Source of the DNA: MH13 sp040219355 | Lineage (GTDB): Bacteria > Pseudomonadota > Alphaproteobacteria > Rhizobiales > MH13 | Assembly: GCA_040219355.1 (NCBI GenBank) | Contig: JAVJSN010000012.1 | Coordinates: 51,847-115,846, forward strand | Direction of reading: 5' to 3' | Length of the DNA: 64,000 bases | Shown here: positions 50,624 to 59,432 of the stretch, one piece after another | Layout: each line of letters opens with the position of its first letter | Position numbering within the stretch: the first letter of the stretch is position 1 | Notes under the pieces: generated by a model | Databases searched by the model: none | What the model was told of the DNA's origin: nothing | The model's input: only the letters and a program-made list of their open reading frames with translations | Program-made: the position numbers and the translations under genes

Positions 50624-51526
50624 TTACTGGGCAGCGACGGCAGATACCCGCGCGGCCTCTTGGTCCATCTGCTGCTGGCGCTGGCGAAAGCGGGCGCGGG
50701 CTTTGTCGGTGTATTCGTCCACGCAATGCTCGCACTGCACGCCTTTTTCATAGGCCGGATGATTGCGCTCAGCCTCATCCAGCGGGCGACCACAGGCGCG
50801 GCAGAGCGTGTGCGGACCTTCGACCAACCCATGGCCGACCGAGACACGTTCATCAAACACGAAACAGTCGCCGCGCCAGAGACTTTTTTCTGCCGGTACA
50901 GTCTCCAGATATTTTAAGATGCCGCCCTTAAGGTGATAGACCTCTTCGACGCCCTGGCCGATCAGATAGCCGGTGGATTTCTCGCACCTGATGCCGCCGG
51001 TGCAAAACATCGCAATCTTCTTGTTGTGGAACCGGTCGGCGTTTTTCTCCCACCATTTTGGGAACTGCCCGAAGGTGCGCGTGCCAGGATCGACCGCACC
51101 CTCAAAAGTGCCAATCGCGACTTCATAGCTGTTGCGCGTGTCGATGACGGCAACATCGGGCTGGCTGACAAAGTCATTCCAGTCCTGCGGCTCAACATAG
51201 CGGCCGACCGCGCAGGTTGGATCGACATCGGGCTGGCCCATGGTGACAATTTCGCGCTTCAGCCGCACTTTCATGCGCTTGAACGGCATCTCACTGGCCG
51301 TGCTTTCCTTCCACTCCAGATTGGAAAAACCCGGCAGGGCTCGGATATGGGCAAGCACCGCATCGATACCCGCGCGCGACCCAGCAATCGTGCCATTGAT
51401 GCCCTCGGAGGCCAGAAGCAAGATCCCTTTTATTTCCACTTCATCGCACATGGCTTTCAGCGGCGCCTGCACGGCCTGCGGGTCAGGTACTGTGGCAAAA
51501 TGATAGAGGGCAACGACAGTATGCAT
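50624..51526 (-). CDS. trhO: tRNA uridine-34 hydroxylase (rhodanese-domain protein)
   Basis: TrhO adds oxygen to the wobble uridine (5-hydroxyuridine) of certain tRNAs. In 300 residues it has an N-terminal ferredoxin-like domain (ALYHFATVPDP, GILLLASEGINGTIAG), a rhodanese domain with catalytic Cys175 in MFCTGGIRCEKS, and a C-terminal CxxC-rich part (CRACGRPL, CEHCVDEY). The ATG at 51526 gives the usual N-terminus MHTVVALYHF. It lies 12 bp after the NTF2-like gene on the same strand and 7 bp before the TauE/SafE gene. Confidence 0.95.
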   Translation of the reverse strand: MHTVVALYHFATVPDPQAVQAPLKAMCDEVEIKGILLLASEGINGTIAGSRAGIDAVLAHIRALPGFSNLEWKESTASEMPFKRMKVRLKREIVTMGQPDVDPTCAVGRYVEPQDWNDFVSQPDVAVIDTRNSYEVAIGTFEGAVDPGTRTFGQFPKWWEKNADRFHNKKIAMFCTGGIRCEKSTGYLIGQGVEEVYHLKGGILKYLETVPAEKSLWRGDCFVFDERVSVGHGLVEGPHTLCRACGRPLDEAERNHPAYEKGVQCEHCVDEYTDKARARFRQRQQQMDQEAARVSAVAAQ

Positions 51527-51538
51527 GGGCAAGTTCCG

Positions 51539-51949
51539 TCACGTACGCAGTGTGATGTTGGCGATCTTGTCATCGCGAAACTGAAACTCTGCTGCCGCTG
51601 GCAGCGTGATAGCTTGACCCGCCGTCCAGCCATTTGACAGATCTTTGGCCACGACAGCATCAAACTGGGTGGTCAACACGGTGCTGCCCAGCATGGTCAT
51701 GGATGTTTTCACCCTCTGGGTGCGCTGCTTAAAAGCGCTCAAGTCGTCGTGCAAGGCTGCTTCAAATTCGCCCTTGTCTCCGGCTTTGAAGAGCACGCCC
51801 GCATCGCAATAGTGCCGATACATGACATCATCGGTGACGTCAGCCAGCATCCCCTCAACATCTCGGGCGTTGTAAGCCTCGATGAAGTCCACCACCATGG
51901 GCGGCAGTTTGGGGCCTTTGCGCAGTTTGGGCAGTTTGATCAGCGGCAT
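51539..51949 (-). CDS. NTF2/SnoaL-like fold protein
   Basis: A 136-residue protein of the cone-shaped NTF2-like superfamily. The helix-rich start FIEAYNARDVEGMLADVTDD followed by four strands ending EFQFRDDKIANITLRT is the standard SnoaL/NTF2 pattern. Members range from isomerases to binding proteins, so no activity is assigned. It lies between lysK (3 bp upstream) and trhO (12 bp downstream) in a compact minus-strand run. Confidence 0.8.
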   Translation of the reverse strand: MPLIKLPKLRKGPKLPPMVVDFIEAYNARDVEGMLADVTDDVMYRHYCDAGVLFKAGDKGEFEAALHDDLSAFKQRTQRVKTSMTMLGSTVLTTQFDAVVAKDLSNGWTAGQAITLPAAAEFQFRDDKIANITLRT

Positions 51950-51952
51950 AGG

Positions 51953-53596
51953 CTAGCCCACCAAGTCGCCAGCCAGCGCCTTGGCGATCAAGGTGCGGGT
52001 TTCAGGCACGCCGTAAAGCTCAACGAAGGAACCAAAGCGGGGGCCTTTCTCCTCACCAAGCAGGATCTGATAAAGCGCCGAGAACCAAGTAACTGAAACA
52101 CCTGGCGTGCCATCCTGGTTGGGTTTGCTTGTATCGGGGAAGTGGGTACGGCCAACCTCATAGGTCGCGCCCTGGAGCGTTTGCGCGTCGGCGCCCTCCA
52201 GACCGGCAAGCTTGGTATCGAGGTGTTGCAACGCTTTGCGTTCTTCGTCGGTGGGTGCGCGATAGTTCTTGTGCGGCTTCACACGGTCGATGAAATAGCG
52301 AACCGCCGAGGCGACCAGCGCATCAAAGCTTGGGTTGCCACCCTGGAAAAGGTCCGGCGCATAGCGATTGATGTAACCCCACAGCACGCTTTCATCTTCT
52401 GCATTGGAAGCGCTGGCGAGATTCAAAAGCATGGAAAAGTTGACTGGCAGTTCGACTGGCTGAACATCGCCAGAATGAATGTGATAGGCTGGGTTGCCGA
52501 GCTTCTGGTTCACATCCTGGCGCTCAAAAGCGTTCAGATGCTGGAAATATTCATCCACCGCACGTGGGATCACATCGAAATGGAGCCGCTTGGCCGTGCG
52601 AGGCTTCTGGAACATGAACAGCGCTAGGCTTTCCGGCGAGGCGTAGTTCAACCATTCGTCAATCGAGATGCCATTGCCCTTGGTTTTTGAGATTTTCTCG
52701 CCTTTGTCGTCCAGAAACAGCTCGAAGACGTAGTGCTCTGGTGGCGTGCCGCCCAGCGCCTTGCAGATGCGGTCGTAGACAACTGAGTTGTTCTGATGGT
52801 CTTTGCCGAACATCTCAAAGTCGACATCCAGCGCCGCCCAACGCATGCCAAAATCAGGCTTCCACTGGAGCTTGGCATTGCCGCCACGCACATCCAGCGT
52901 CACGTCGCGGCCATCCTCATCTTCAAAGGTAACGGTGGCGTCGGCAGGATTGACCTCCTTCATCGGCACATAGAGCACGCGGCCCGTGGTCGGAGAGATT
53001 GGCAAGACCGGCGAATAGGTTGCCTGACGCTCAGCACCCAGAGTGGGCAGCATGATATCCATGATTTTCTGATAACGTTCTAACGTGCGCACCAGCATCG
53101 CATCGAACTTGCCTTGCGCGTAATAATCGGTGGCCGACGCGAATTCGTAATCGAAACCGAACTGATCCAAAAATTCCCGCAGCTTGGCATTGTTGTGGTG
53201 GGCAAAGCTTGGCTCACCGCCGTCAAACGGGTTGGGCACGACAGTGAGCGGCTTGCCGATATTCTCTTCCAGCATGGCTTGGTTGGGCACATTGCCAGGC
53301 ACTTTGCGCATGCCGTCCATATCGTCGGAAAACGCGATCAGACGGGTTTCCACCTTGCCGCCAGTCATCACATGAAAGGCGTGGCGCACCATGGTCGTGC
53401 GGGCCACCTCACCGAAGGTGCCGATATGCGGCAGGCCGGACGGGCCATAGCCAGTTTGGAAAAGCACCGGGTCGGTCTTACCGGATTTTTCGATTCGTTT
53501 GACCAGCTTGCGGGCCTCTTCAAACGGCCAGGCTTTGGCGCGCGTGGCGGCGTCCAAAAGATCAGGATTAAGATCGGCGGGGGCAAGCGTTGGCAT
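51953..53596 (-). CDS. lysK: Lysyl-tRNA synthetase, class I
   Basis: Charges tRNA-Lys using the class I Rossmann fold, a form found in archaea and Alphaproteobacteria instead of the common class II enzyme. It has 547 residues from the ATG at 53596; the longer frame upstream is not coding. Signature motifs are LPHIGTFGE (the HIGH element, 57-60) and ISKTKGNG (the KMSKS element). The blocks TGYGPSGLPHIGT and DDMDGMRKVPGNVP fit the family. It is the first gene of a minus-strand run with the NTF2-like, trhO and TauE/SafE genes. Confidence 0.97.
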   Translation of the reverse strand: MPTLAPADLNPDLLDAATRAKAWPFEEARKLVKRIEKSGKTDPVLFQTGYGPSGLPHIGTFGEVARTTMVRHAFHVMTGGKVETRLIAFSDDMDGMRKVPGNVPNQAMLEENIGKPLTVVPNPFDGGEPSFAHHNNAKLREFLDQFGFDYEFASATDYYAQGKFDAMLVRTLERYQKIMDIMLPTLGAERQATYSPVLPISPTTGRVLYVPMKEVNPADATVTFEDEDGRDVTLDVRGGNAKLQWKPDFGMRWAALDVDFEMFGKDHQNNSVVYDRICKALGGTPPEHYVFELFLDDKGEKISKTKGNGISIDEWLNYASPESLALFMFQKPRTAKRLHFDVIPRAVDEYFQHLNAFERQDVNQKLGNPAYHIHSGDVQPVELPVNFSMLLNLASASNAEDESVLWGYINRYAPDLFQGGNPSFDALVASAVRYFIDRVKPHKNYRAPTDEERKALQHLDTKLAGLEGADAQTLQGATYEVGRTHFPDTSKPNQDGTPGVSVTWFSALYQILLGEEKGPRFGSFVELYGVPETRTLIAKALAGDLVG

Positions 53597-53728
53597 TGGG
53601 GGCTTTTCCAAAGTTCTAGGCTGGCACATCTTGTGCTGCGGTGATCGCGTTCCTAGCTTGAGGCATGATGAAACACAATTGGCAGCTGCCGAACACCTTG
53701 GCCCGCCGCCACAGTTCAAGGATATTCC

Positions 53729-54169
53729 ATGTCTGACACCACCACCCTGGACGCCCGTGACAACAACACTGGCGCCCAAGACGCGCTCGTTATGCTGATG
53801 GTTATGGTGTCCGCATCAGATCGCGCGATGAAGGATGAGGAGCTGGCCAAGATCGGCCAGATCGTTTCATCTTTTCCGGTTTTTAATGGTTATTCACATG
53901 ACCGCCTGGTGGCGACATCGGAGACGGCAAGCCTTGCCCTGTCTGAAGAAGGTGGGTTGGACGCGGTTGTTAAAGCAATCGCAGAAGCTATCCCGGAGCG
54001 TCTGCGCGATACCGCTTATGCCTGCGGTGTGGAAGTGGCGGCTGCCGATCTCTTGCTGCGTCAAGAGGAACTGCGCGTGCTGCAGATGCTGCGCGACGCT
54101 TTCGGTCTTGATAAGCTCACCGTGGCCGCGCTGGAACGCAGCGCGATGGCCCGCTATCGGGGGATCTAA
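53729..54169 (+). CDS. TerB-family protein
   Basis: A 146-residue all-helical protein of the tellurite-resistance TerB family. Blocks are LVMLMVMVSASDRAMKDEEL, with the acidic DRxMxxEE pattern that binds metal, and ACGVEVAAADLLLRQEELRV ending in LERSAMARYRGI. Alphaproteobacterial members occur singly and are linked to envelope stress rather than tellurite. The last 54 bp are repeated in decayed form at 54478-54531. It is divergent from lysK. Confidence 0.88.
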   Translation: MSDTTTLDARDNNTGAQDALVMLMVMVSASDRAMKDEELAKIGQIVSSFPVFNGYSHDRLVATSETASLALSEEGGLDAVVKAIAEAIPERLRDTAYACGVEVAAADLLLRQEELRVLQMLRDAFGLDKLTVAALERSAMARYRGI

Positions 54170-54400
54170 GGGGCGACTGGTGTTTTCCGATTGATCCACC
54201 ATCCATGCATGGCCTCAAAGGCGGGCCTTAATGGTCGTGCGTCATCGGTTACCTGGTAGTCAACGCGTGGCGACACTTCAGCAAAAAACGTGACTATGGA
54301 GCAGGCCATCATCCTGCAAAGCGCGAAGCTGCTTGGTGATCGTGTCAAAGTGATCTTCCCGTCGCATTTGGCTTTTAGACCGTTGAGGCCGCCAATAGCG
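54166..54400 (-). pseudogene. Remnant of an HxlR-family regulator (frameshifted)
   Basis: Two minus-strand frames together give the C-terminal half of an HxlR winged-helix protein: FDTITKQLRALQDDGLLHSH in one frame, then FAEVSPRVDYQVTDDARPL and RPAFEAMHGWW in another. The family consensus is LREL-x-x-DGL followed by a PPRVEYxLT wing and a final W. The frame changes at a run of six T (minus strand; A-run 54283-54288), and removing one T restores continuity. The N-terminal half is missing or unrecognisable. It lies between terB and the copy of the terB tail. Confidence 0.7.
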
Positions 54401-54477
54401 AGAAGAGTCGGTTGGGAACGCTGATCCATTGGCGGATTGATGTGACAAGCACGGGCACGCGGATATCCATGACGCAT

Positions 54478-54531
54478 GATGGTCTCACCATCGTCGCGCT
54501 AGAGCGCAGCGCCATGGCACCCTATCAAGGG
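54478..54531 (+). repeat. Decayed copy of the terB 3' end
   Basis: 54 bp align without gaps to 54110-54163 in terB with roughly three-quarters identity, sharing CTCACC, CGCAGCGC, ATGGC and CTATC blocks. It lacks a start and the stop is not preserved. Together with the real terB end it brackets the HxlR remnant, which recalls how the nudC tail copies bracket the cyclase gene. The remaining bases up to 54577 show no further gene. Confidence 0.75.
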
Positions 54532-54577
54532 TCTTGCATTTTGCAGACGCCTCAATCGCATCTTCAATCAAAACGCG

Positions 54578-55621
54578 TCAGATAATTTCATCTTCGTCGA
54601 ACAGCGGGTCGTCGGCCAGTTGTTCATTGAGATCGACAACTGCGCCCTCAGCATCGGCGACCGAACTGACACGGGCGAGGTGAAACACTGCGTCTCCCTC
54701 ATTGACCACCGGTAGTACGGCGCGACCGATAACAATACCGCGGAACGGCGCCTTGATCTCTTTCTCTGCCTCGCCAAACGGGTCGGAGACCGCCGCCATC
54801 ACATCACCGCGTACAACAACATCGCCATTGGCTTTGAAGGTACGCAGAAGCCCGCCGGCAGGCGCGCGTAGCCATTTGCTCGCTGAACAGTGCTGGGGAA
54901 CCGCCCGCGCTTTGGCGATCCCCTTGGCAGGCAACATGTTCATGTGGCGCATGACCCTCAAAATACCGGCGACGCCTGCGCGTACGGCCATTTCGTCAAA
55001 GCGCAGCCCCTCACCAGCTTCGAACAGCAGAATGTCGGTCCCGACCTCGCGCGCAGCCGCGCGCAGCGACCCCTCACGCAGGGGCGATTCCATAATCACC
55101 GGCGCACCGAAAACTTCCGCGAGTGTTTCCAGATGTTTGTTGCCCGGAGAGATGCGAATTTGGGGCAGGTTTTTGCGGTGTACGGCGGCCGAATGCAGGT
55201 CGATGCCAAGGTCGCAGCGGGCAACGATCTCGCTCAGGAACAGGTTGGCGAGGCGCGAGGCCAACGAGCCTTCCGCGCTGCCAGGAAAGGAGCGGTTGAG
55301 ATCTCGCCGATCGGGCAGATAGCGCGAATGGTTGATGAAGCCGAACGCGTTGACGATCGGAATCACAATCAGTGTGCCGCGCAGCGATTTCAGGTTTGGC
55401 GTACGCAATAACCTGCGCACGATCTCCACCCCGATAACCTCATCACCATGAATGCCTGCGCTGACGAAGAGGGTTGGACCATTTCTCCTGCCATGGACGA
55501 CGTGAACCGACATGGAAACCGGTGTGTGGTCGGACAGAATGCTGACCGGCAGGTCCACAGTTTGCCGGTCGCCAGCAGCGATCGTCGTGCCATTGAGGCG
55601 GAAGGCTGCCCGCGTTGGCAT
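54578..55621 (-). CDS. Succinylglutamate desuccinylase/aspartoacylase family protein
   Basis: A zinc carboxypeptidase-like deacylase of 347 residues. The zinc ligands are in SAGIHGDEVIG (His58, Glu61) and DLGIDLHSAA (His near 142), with the substrate Arg region FINHSRYLPDRRDLNR; a C-terminal beta-rich domain resembling a lipoyl barrel follows (AVSDPFGEAEKEIKAPFRG). It ends in an acidic tail (EQLADDPLFDEDEII). The ATG overlaps the rimK stop by one base. In this gene order it is always next to the RimK-like ligase, so it may remove or trim what that enzyme adds; this is inference. Confidence 0.9.
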   Translation of the reverse strand: MPTRAAFRLNGTTIAAGDRQTVDLPVSILSDHTPVSMSVHVVHGRRNGPTLFVSAGIHGDEVIGVEIVRRLLRTPNLKSLRGTLIVIPIVNAFGFINHSRYLPDRRDLNRSFPGSAEGSLASRLANLFLSEIVARCDLGIDLHSAAVHRKNLPQIRISPGNKHLETLAEVFGAPVIMESPLREGSLRAAAREVGTDILLFEAGEGLRFDEMAVRAGVAGILRVMRHMNMLPAKGIAKARAVPQHCSASKWLRAPAGGLLRTFKANGDVVVRGDVMAAVSDPFGEAEKEIKAPFRGIVIGRAVLPVVNEGDAVFHLARVSSVADAEGAVVDLNEQLADDPLFDEDEII

Positions 55622-56526
55622 TAGCCTCTTCCTTTGGTCCGGGTTTTTCCAGGCTGGGCGTTCTTTTCAAGGTATTCGATGATTTTGCCGGCGATATCGA
55701 GGCCCGTTGCTTTTTCAACGCCTTCCAATCCAGGCGAGGAATTGACCTCCATGACCACGGGGCCGTGATTGGCGCGCAGCATGTCCACACCGCAGACATT
55801 GAGGCCCATCGCTTTGGCGGCGCGAACCGCCGTCGATCGCTCCTCGGGCGACAGCTTGATGACCTGTGCCGAGCCACCCCTGTGGAGGTTGGACCGAAAT
55901 TCCCCTTCAGCACCGGTGCGCTTCATGGCCGCCACCACCTTGCCGCCGATAACGATGGCGCGAATATCGGTGCCGCCGGCTTCCTTGATAAACTCCTGGA
56001 CCAGAATGTTGGTGTTGGTGGCGCGGAAGGCTTCGATGACGGATTTCGCCGAGCGGTCGGTATCGGCGAGCACAACGCCCAGGCCTTGTGTGCCTTCCAG
56101 CAGTTTGATGACCAGTGGTGCGCCACCGGCCAGTTGAAGCACTTCTTCGGTTTGCTTGGGATCGTGGGCGAAGGTGGTGACCGGAAGACCGATGCCATCT
56201 CGTGCCAAAAGTTGCATGGAGCGCAGCTTGTCGCGTGAGCGCCCAATACCAACGCTTTCGTTGAGTGGATAAACGCCCATCATTTCGAACTGGCGCAGAA
56301 CAGCCGTGCCGTAAAACGTCACCGAGGCACCGATCCGCGGGATCACGGCATCGTAGCCAACCAGCTTCTCGCTATTGTGGTAGATCGCCGGTCGGCGCGA
56401 AGCGATGTTCATGTAACAGCGCAACGTGTTGACGATATCAAGCGTGTGTCCGCGCGCCTCTGCCGCCTCCTTAAGACGCTGGTGCGAGTAAAGGCCGGGA
56501 TTGCGGGCCAGCATAGCGATCTTCAT
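55621..56526 (-). CDS. rimK: RimK-family alpha-L-glutamate ligase
   Basis: An ATP-grasp enzyme of 301 residues that adds glutamate residues to a protein or peptide; E. coli RimK extends the C-terminus of ribosomal protein S6. It opens MKIAMLARNPGLYSHQRLKE and shows PLVIKLLEGTQGLGV (ATP-binding loop), FIKEAGGTDIRAIVIGGKVV and VMEVNSSPGLEGVEKATG (metal and ATP ligands), all as in RimK. The gene overlaps the upstream protease gene by 4 nt (ATGA) and the downstream deacylase gene by one base. Confidence 0.94.
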   Translation of the reverse strand: MKIAMLARNPGLYSHQRLKEAAEARGHTLDIVNTLRCYMNIASRRPAIYHNSEKLVGYDAVIPRIGASVTFYGTAVLRQFEMMGVYPLNESVGIGRSRDKLRSMQLLARDGIGLPVTTFAHDPKQTEEVLQLAGGAPLVIKLLEGTQGLGVVLADTDRSAKSVIEAFRATNTNILVQEFIKEAGGTDIRAIVIGGKVVAAMKRTGAEGEFRSNLHRGGSAQVIKLSPEERSTAVRAAKAMGLNVCGVDMLRANHGPVVMEVNSSPGLEGVEKATGLDIAGKIIEYLEKNAQPGKTRTKGRG

Positions 56527-57020
56527 GGGCGTTTCCTCTTTTTCGACGGCGAAGCCTTGGACGTTATGTCCTTGGGTCGCCGCGACTTGAATTGGCTCGC
56601 ACCATCCGGTGTCGTCAGATAGCGCTTGCCAGGATGTACCACGATAGGGTGGCGTCGAAGGGCGGTGCGCCCGACGATCATCCGGAATGTCATTTCTGTT
56701 CGCTCGGTTAGCGACAGATCAATGGTCCACAAATGTCCGGCAATGCGGAACTTGGTGTGGATAATGATACGCAGTTCAGGCACGCCGCTGGTGTTGGTGA
56801 TGTTGCGGCGATCATGGATGGGGGTTTCAACATCGGTGTCGTGAGCATCATCATCGAAACGCGTGTGGAACCGAACCCATTCGTTTCCATCGCGCTCAAA
56901 GGCTATGATGTTGGTGGCATGCAGCGCGGAAGTTCGCGCACCGGTATCGATCTTGGCCTTGAGGTTGGTCAGACCCAGAAGCGGCAGGTCGATATGTTCC
57001 TGCCAACCGATAATGATCAT
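56523..57020 (-). CDS. RimB-like retropepsin-fold protease (ATP-dependent zinc protease family)
   Basis: A 165-residue protein of the DUF785 family, which has a retroviral-protease-like fold and is annotated as ATP-dependent zinc protease; in Pseudomonas RimB acts with RimK on S6 glutamate tails. The active-site type motif is KAKIDTGARTSALHA (DTG at 25-27), and the block TFRMIVGRTALRRHPIVVHP is the family hallmark. A Lys/Arg/Pro-rich tail ends the protein. The ATG at 57020 gives the common start MIIIGWQEHIDLPLLGL. It is the first gene of a coupled three-gene operon with rimK and the deacylase. Confidence 0.9.
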   Translation of the reverse strand: MIIIGWQEHIDLPLLGLTNLKAKIDTGARTSALHATNIIAFERDGNEWVRFHTRFDDDAHDTDVETPIHDRRNITNTSGVPELRIIIHTKFRIAGHLWTIDLSLTERTEMTFRMIVGRTALRRHPIVVHPGKRYLTTPDGASQFKSRRPKDITSKASPSKKRKRP

Positions 57021-57191
57021 GCCATGCGCACCCAAAAGCCAACGATGAAGTGCGACTCTACAAGCTTCGCACAAAACTGGCTACGGCCTGTGACCATGGC
57101 GCGCAATCAAAAAGCGCAGGTTTAGAGCCGACTGGTTTGGCATCCTTGTTGGGCAGTTTACGGACAGGCCGCACGCCCTATAGATAGACCT

Positions 57192-58199
57192 ATGGGTGCT
57201 GTAACGTCATTGTTCGTGCACAAGATGGTGGCCGCGGCCGGGCCTGCGGTCGATGCGGCTGACCTTTTGCGTTCGGTCGGTCTTGATCCCGACGCACCCG
57301 TCGATCCCAAAGCGATGGTCGCGGCGGATGCCTATTATGGCCTGCTGGAAGCAATTGGCGCGCAAACCGATGTCACCGACTTGCCGCTGCGCACGGGGGC
57401 ATCCATGCGGTGCGATGATTATGGCGCACTCGGCCTTGCTTTCAAAGCAGCGCCGACACTGTATGGTTCCTACAGCCGCGTTGCCCGCTTTGCCCGGCTT
57501 TGGACAAGTGTGGTTGAGTATGAACTGGAACCCGCAGACGGGGCAACCTGGTTCAATCTGCATCGCGCCGGCGCGCGCCGCCTGGGCTTGCGGCTTTCCA
57601 ACGAAGCAACGCTGGCCAGCGCGACAGCGATTGGCCGCGAGGTATCACCGCGTGGCATCTTTGATCCCCTGGAAGTGCATCTTCAGCACCGCGCGCCCGC
57701 CTCACAGGCGGCCCATGAACGCCATTTCGGGTGCCCGATTGTTTTCAACTCGGACCGCGATGGCCTTCTGATCAGCGACAAGGCGCTGGCGAGCGCCAAC
57801 AGGCTGGGCGACGTTGGCATCACGCAGTTCCTTCTTCAGCATCTTGACCGCGAACTGGAAGAGGTTGCGGCTACGCAGTCTCTTGAGGATCGCACCAAGG
57901 AGGCAATCGCCAGAGCGCTGAGCGAAGGGTTGCCGAAAATGGATGATGTCGCGCGGCGACTGGGCATGAGCATGCGTTCGCTGCATCGGCACCTTGCCGA
58001 AAATGGCCTGACCTTCCAAATGCTGACGGAAGACACGCGCCGCGAACTGGCCGAAGGCCTGCTGGGCGATGATCGCTACTCGCTGAACGACGTCGCTTTC
58101 CTGACCGGTTTCTCCGAACAGAGTTCGTTCAGTCGCGCCTTCAAGCGCTGGGTTGGCGATACGCCGGCCAACTTCCGCAGGGCACTTTTGAGCGGCTGA
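57192..58199 (+). CDS. AraC-family transcriptional regulator (OruR/ArgR-like N-terminal domain)
   Basis: A 335-residue activator. The N-terminal domain (about 10-190) is the arabinose-operon-regulator-like sensor of the OruR group (VDAADLLRSVGLDPDAPVDP, FNSDRDGLLISDKALA); the C-terminal domain (about 240-335) has two helix-turn-helix units, MDDVARRLGMSMRSLHRHLA and LNDVAFLTGFSEQSSFSRAF, followed by KRWVGDTPANFRR. It is 114 bp upstream of the metallo-beta-lactamase-fold gene in the same direction and may control it. The inducer is unknown. Confidence 0.94.
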   Translation: MGAVTSLFVHKMVAAAGPAVDAADLLRSVGLDPDAPVDPKAMVAADAYYGLLEAIGAQTDVTDLPLRTGASMRCDDYGALGLAFKAAPTLYGSYSRVARFARLWTSVVEYELEPADGATWFNLHRAGARRLGLRLSNEATLASATAIGREVSPRGIFDPLEVHLQHRAPASQAAHERHFGCPIVFNSDRDGLLISDKALASANRLGDVGITQFLLQHLDRELEEVAATQSLEDRTKEAIARALSEGLPKMDDVARRLGMSMRSLHRHLAENGLTFQMLTEDTRRELAEGLLGDDRYSLNDVAFLTGFSEQSSFSRAFKRWVGDTPANFRRALLSG

Positions 58200-58313
58200 C
58201 CGGCGCGGCCTGGTTTGGCCGTTTCGGTCAAACGCTTGGCCATCTCTGCCAAGACCGCTCGCCACTCCCTCGCCTATTCCCTGGTCATCCACTTCAACCA
58301 AGGGAATTCCATC

Positions 58314-59363
58314 ATGCACACTTTGACCGCACTATCAGCTCTTGCCGCACTGACCCTCCTGGCCACCGCGCCCCCCTCGCTCGCCCAGTCCGATCACAAT
58401 CCGGCCAACACCATCTCCCTGCACGAGAACCATCCCGACAGCTTCGCGCACTTTGCGCCGGAGTTGCCGCAGATGCGCGAACGGGCAGTTTCCATCAACA
58501 CCGAGTTTGGCCTGCATGTCAGCGAGATTGAGCCCGGCCTCTTCTTCGTATCTGATCTTGTTTATCAGTCTGCTTTTGCGGTGAGCGATGATGGGGTGAT
58601 TGTGTTCGACGCGCCGCCCAGCTTTGGCGAAGGTCTTCGCCTGGCCATTGAGATGGTGGCACCGGGCGCGCCGATCACACATTTCATCATGAGCCATGGG
58701 CATCGCGACCATAATGGCGGCGGCCATGCCTTTGCCGACATTGATGGGCTTGAAATCATCGCCGCGCAGGCGGTTGCCGAAACGCTTGAGGCTTACCCTC
58801 TGGACGGTGTGCTTGATCCTACCCGCACCTTCAAGGACACGCTCGACCTTTCCATTGGTGGTGTCGACATTGAGCTGACGACCATCAACTTCCACGCTGA
58901 AGACACCGACGTGATGATCTACCTGCCAGAGGAGCGTTTCCTGATGGCGATCGACACGATTACGCCTGGCGAAGCGCCTTTCATGAATTTTGGCGCGACG
59001 ACAAACGTCAACGCTTACATGGAGAGTTTTGAGGCTTTTCTGGCCTATGACTTTGAGCACTTCCTGTCTGGCCATGTGTCCGTACTGGGCAACCGGCAGG
59101 ATGTGGAAACCGCCCGCGACTATGCATTTGATGTCCGCGATACGGTGTACGGGCTGATGGCAAGCTTCGACGGACGCGTGATGGAAGGGCTGAGCGCGGT
59201 TGCGTTCGAGAACGCCAACCTTGCCTATCGCTACGCCATGGAAGGCATTCGCGATGATTGCGCAGCGCAGATTATCGATCGCTGGGAGAACGACCTATCC
59301 GTCGTCGATCTGTGGGCTGACAGCCACTGCGAAACGGTGCTGCTGTTCGCGATCATGCACTGA
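58314..59363 (+). CDS. Secreted metallo-beta-lactamase-fold hydrolase
   Basis: A 349-residue periplasmic or secreted metal hydrolase. A Sec signal (about 1-24, ending PSLAQS) leads into an MBL fold with the metal motif MSHGHRDHNGG (HGHRDH, 128-133), further ligands in INFHAEDTD and a His in LSGHVSVLG. The C-terminal part (about 250-349) is helical. The substrate cannot be named; the family includes esterases, lactonases and sulfatase-like enzymes. The ATG at 58314 is chosen because the signal peptide starts there. It follows the AraC gene and precedes a DUF1772 gene by 69 bp. Confidence 0.9.
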   Translation: MHTLTALSALAALTLLATAPPSLAQSDHNPANTISLHENHPDSFAHFAPELPQMRERAVSINTEFGLHVSEIEPGLFFVSDLVYQSAFAVSDDGVIVFDAPPSFGEGLRLAIEMVAPGAPITHFIMSHGHRDHNGGGHAFADIDGLEIIAAQAVAETLEAYPLDGVLDPTRTFKDTLDLSIGGVDIELTTINFHAEDTDVMIYLPEERFLMAIDTITPGEAPFMNFGATTNVNAYMESFEAFLAYDFEHFLSGHVSVLGNRQDVETARDYAFDVRDTVYGLMASFDGRVMEGLSAVAFENANLAYRYAMEGIRDDCAAQIIDRWENDLSVVDLWADSHCETVLLFAIMH

Positions 59364-59432
59364 ACCCAAGTAACCGGGTCGCCGCCTGCCGGCGTCCCAC
59401 TTTTCCGGCATCACACACAAAGGACTGATCCG

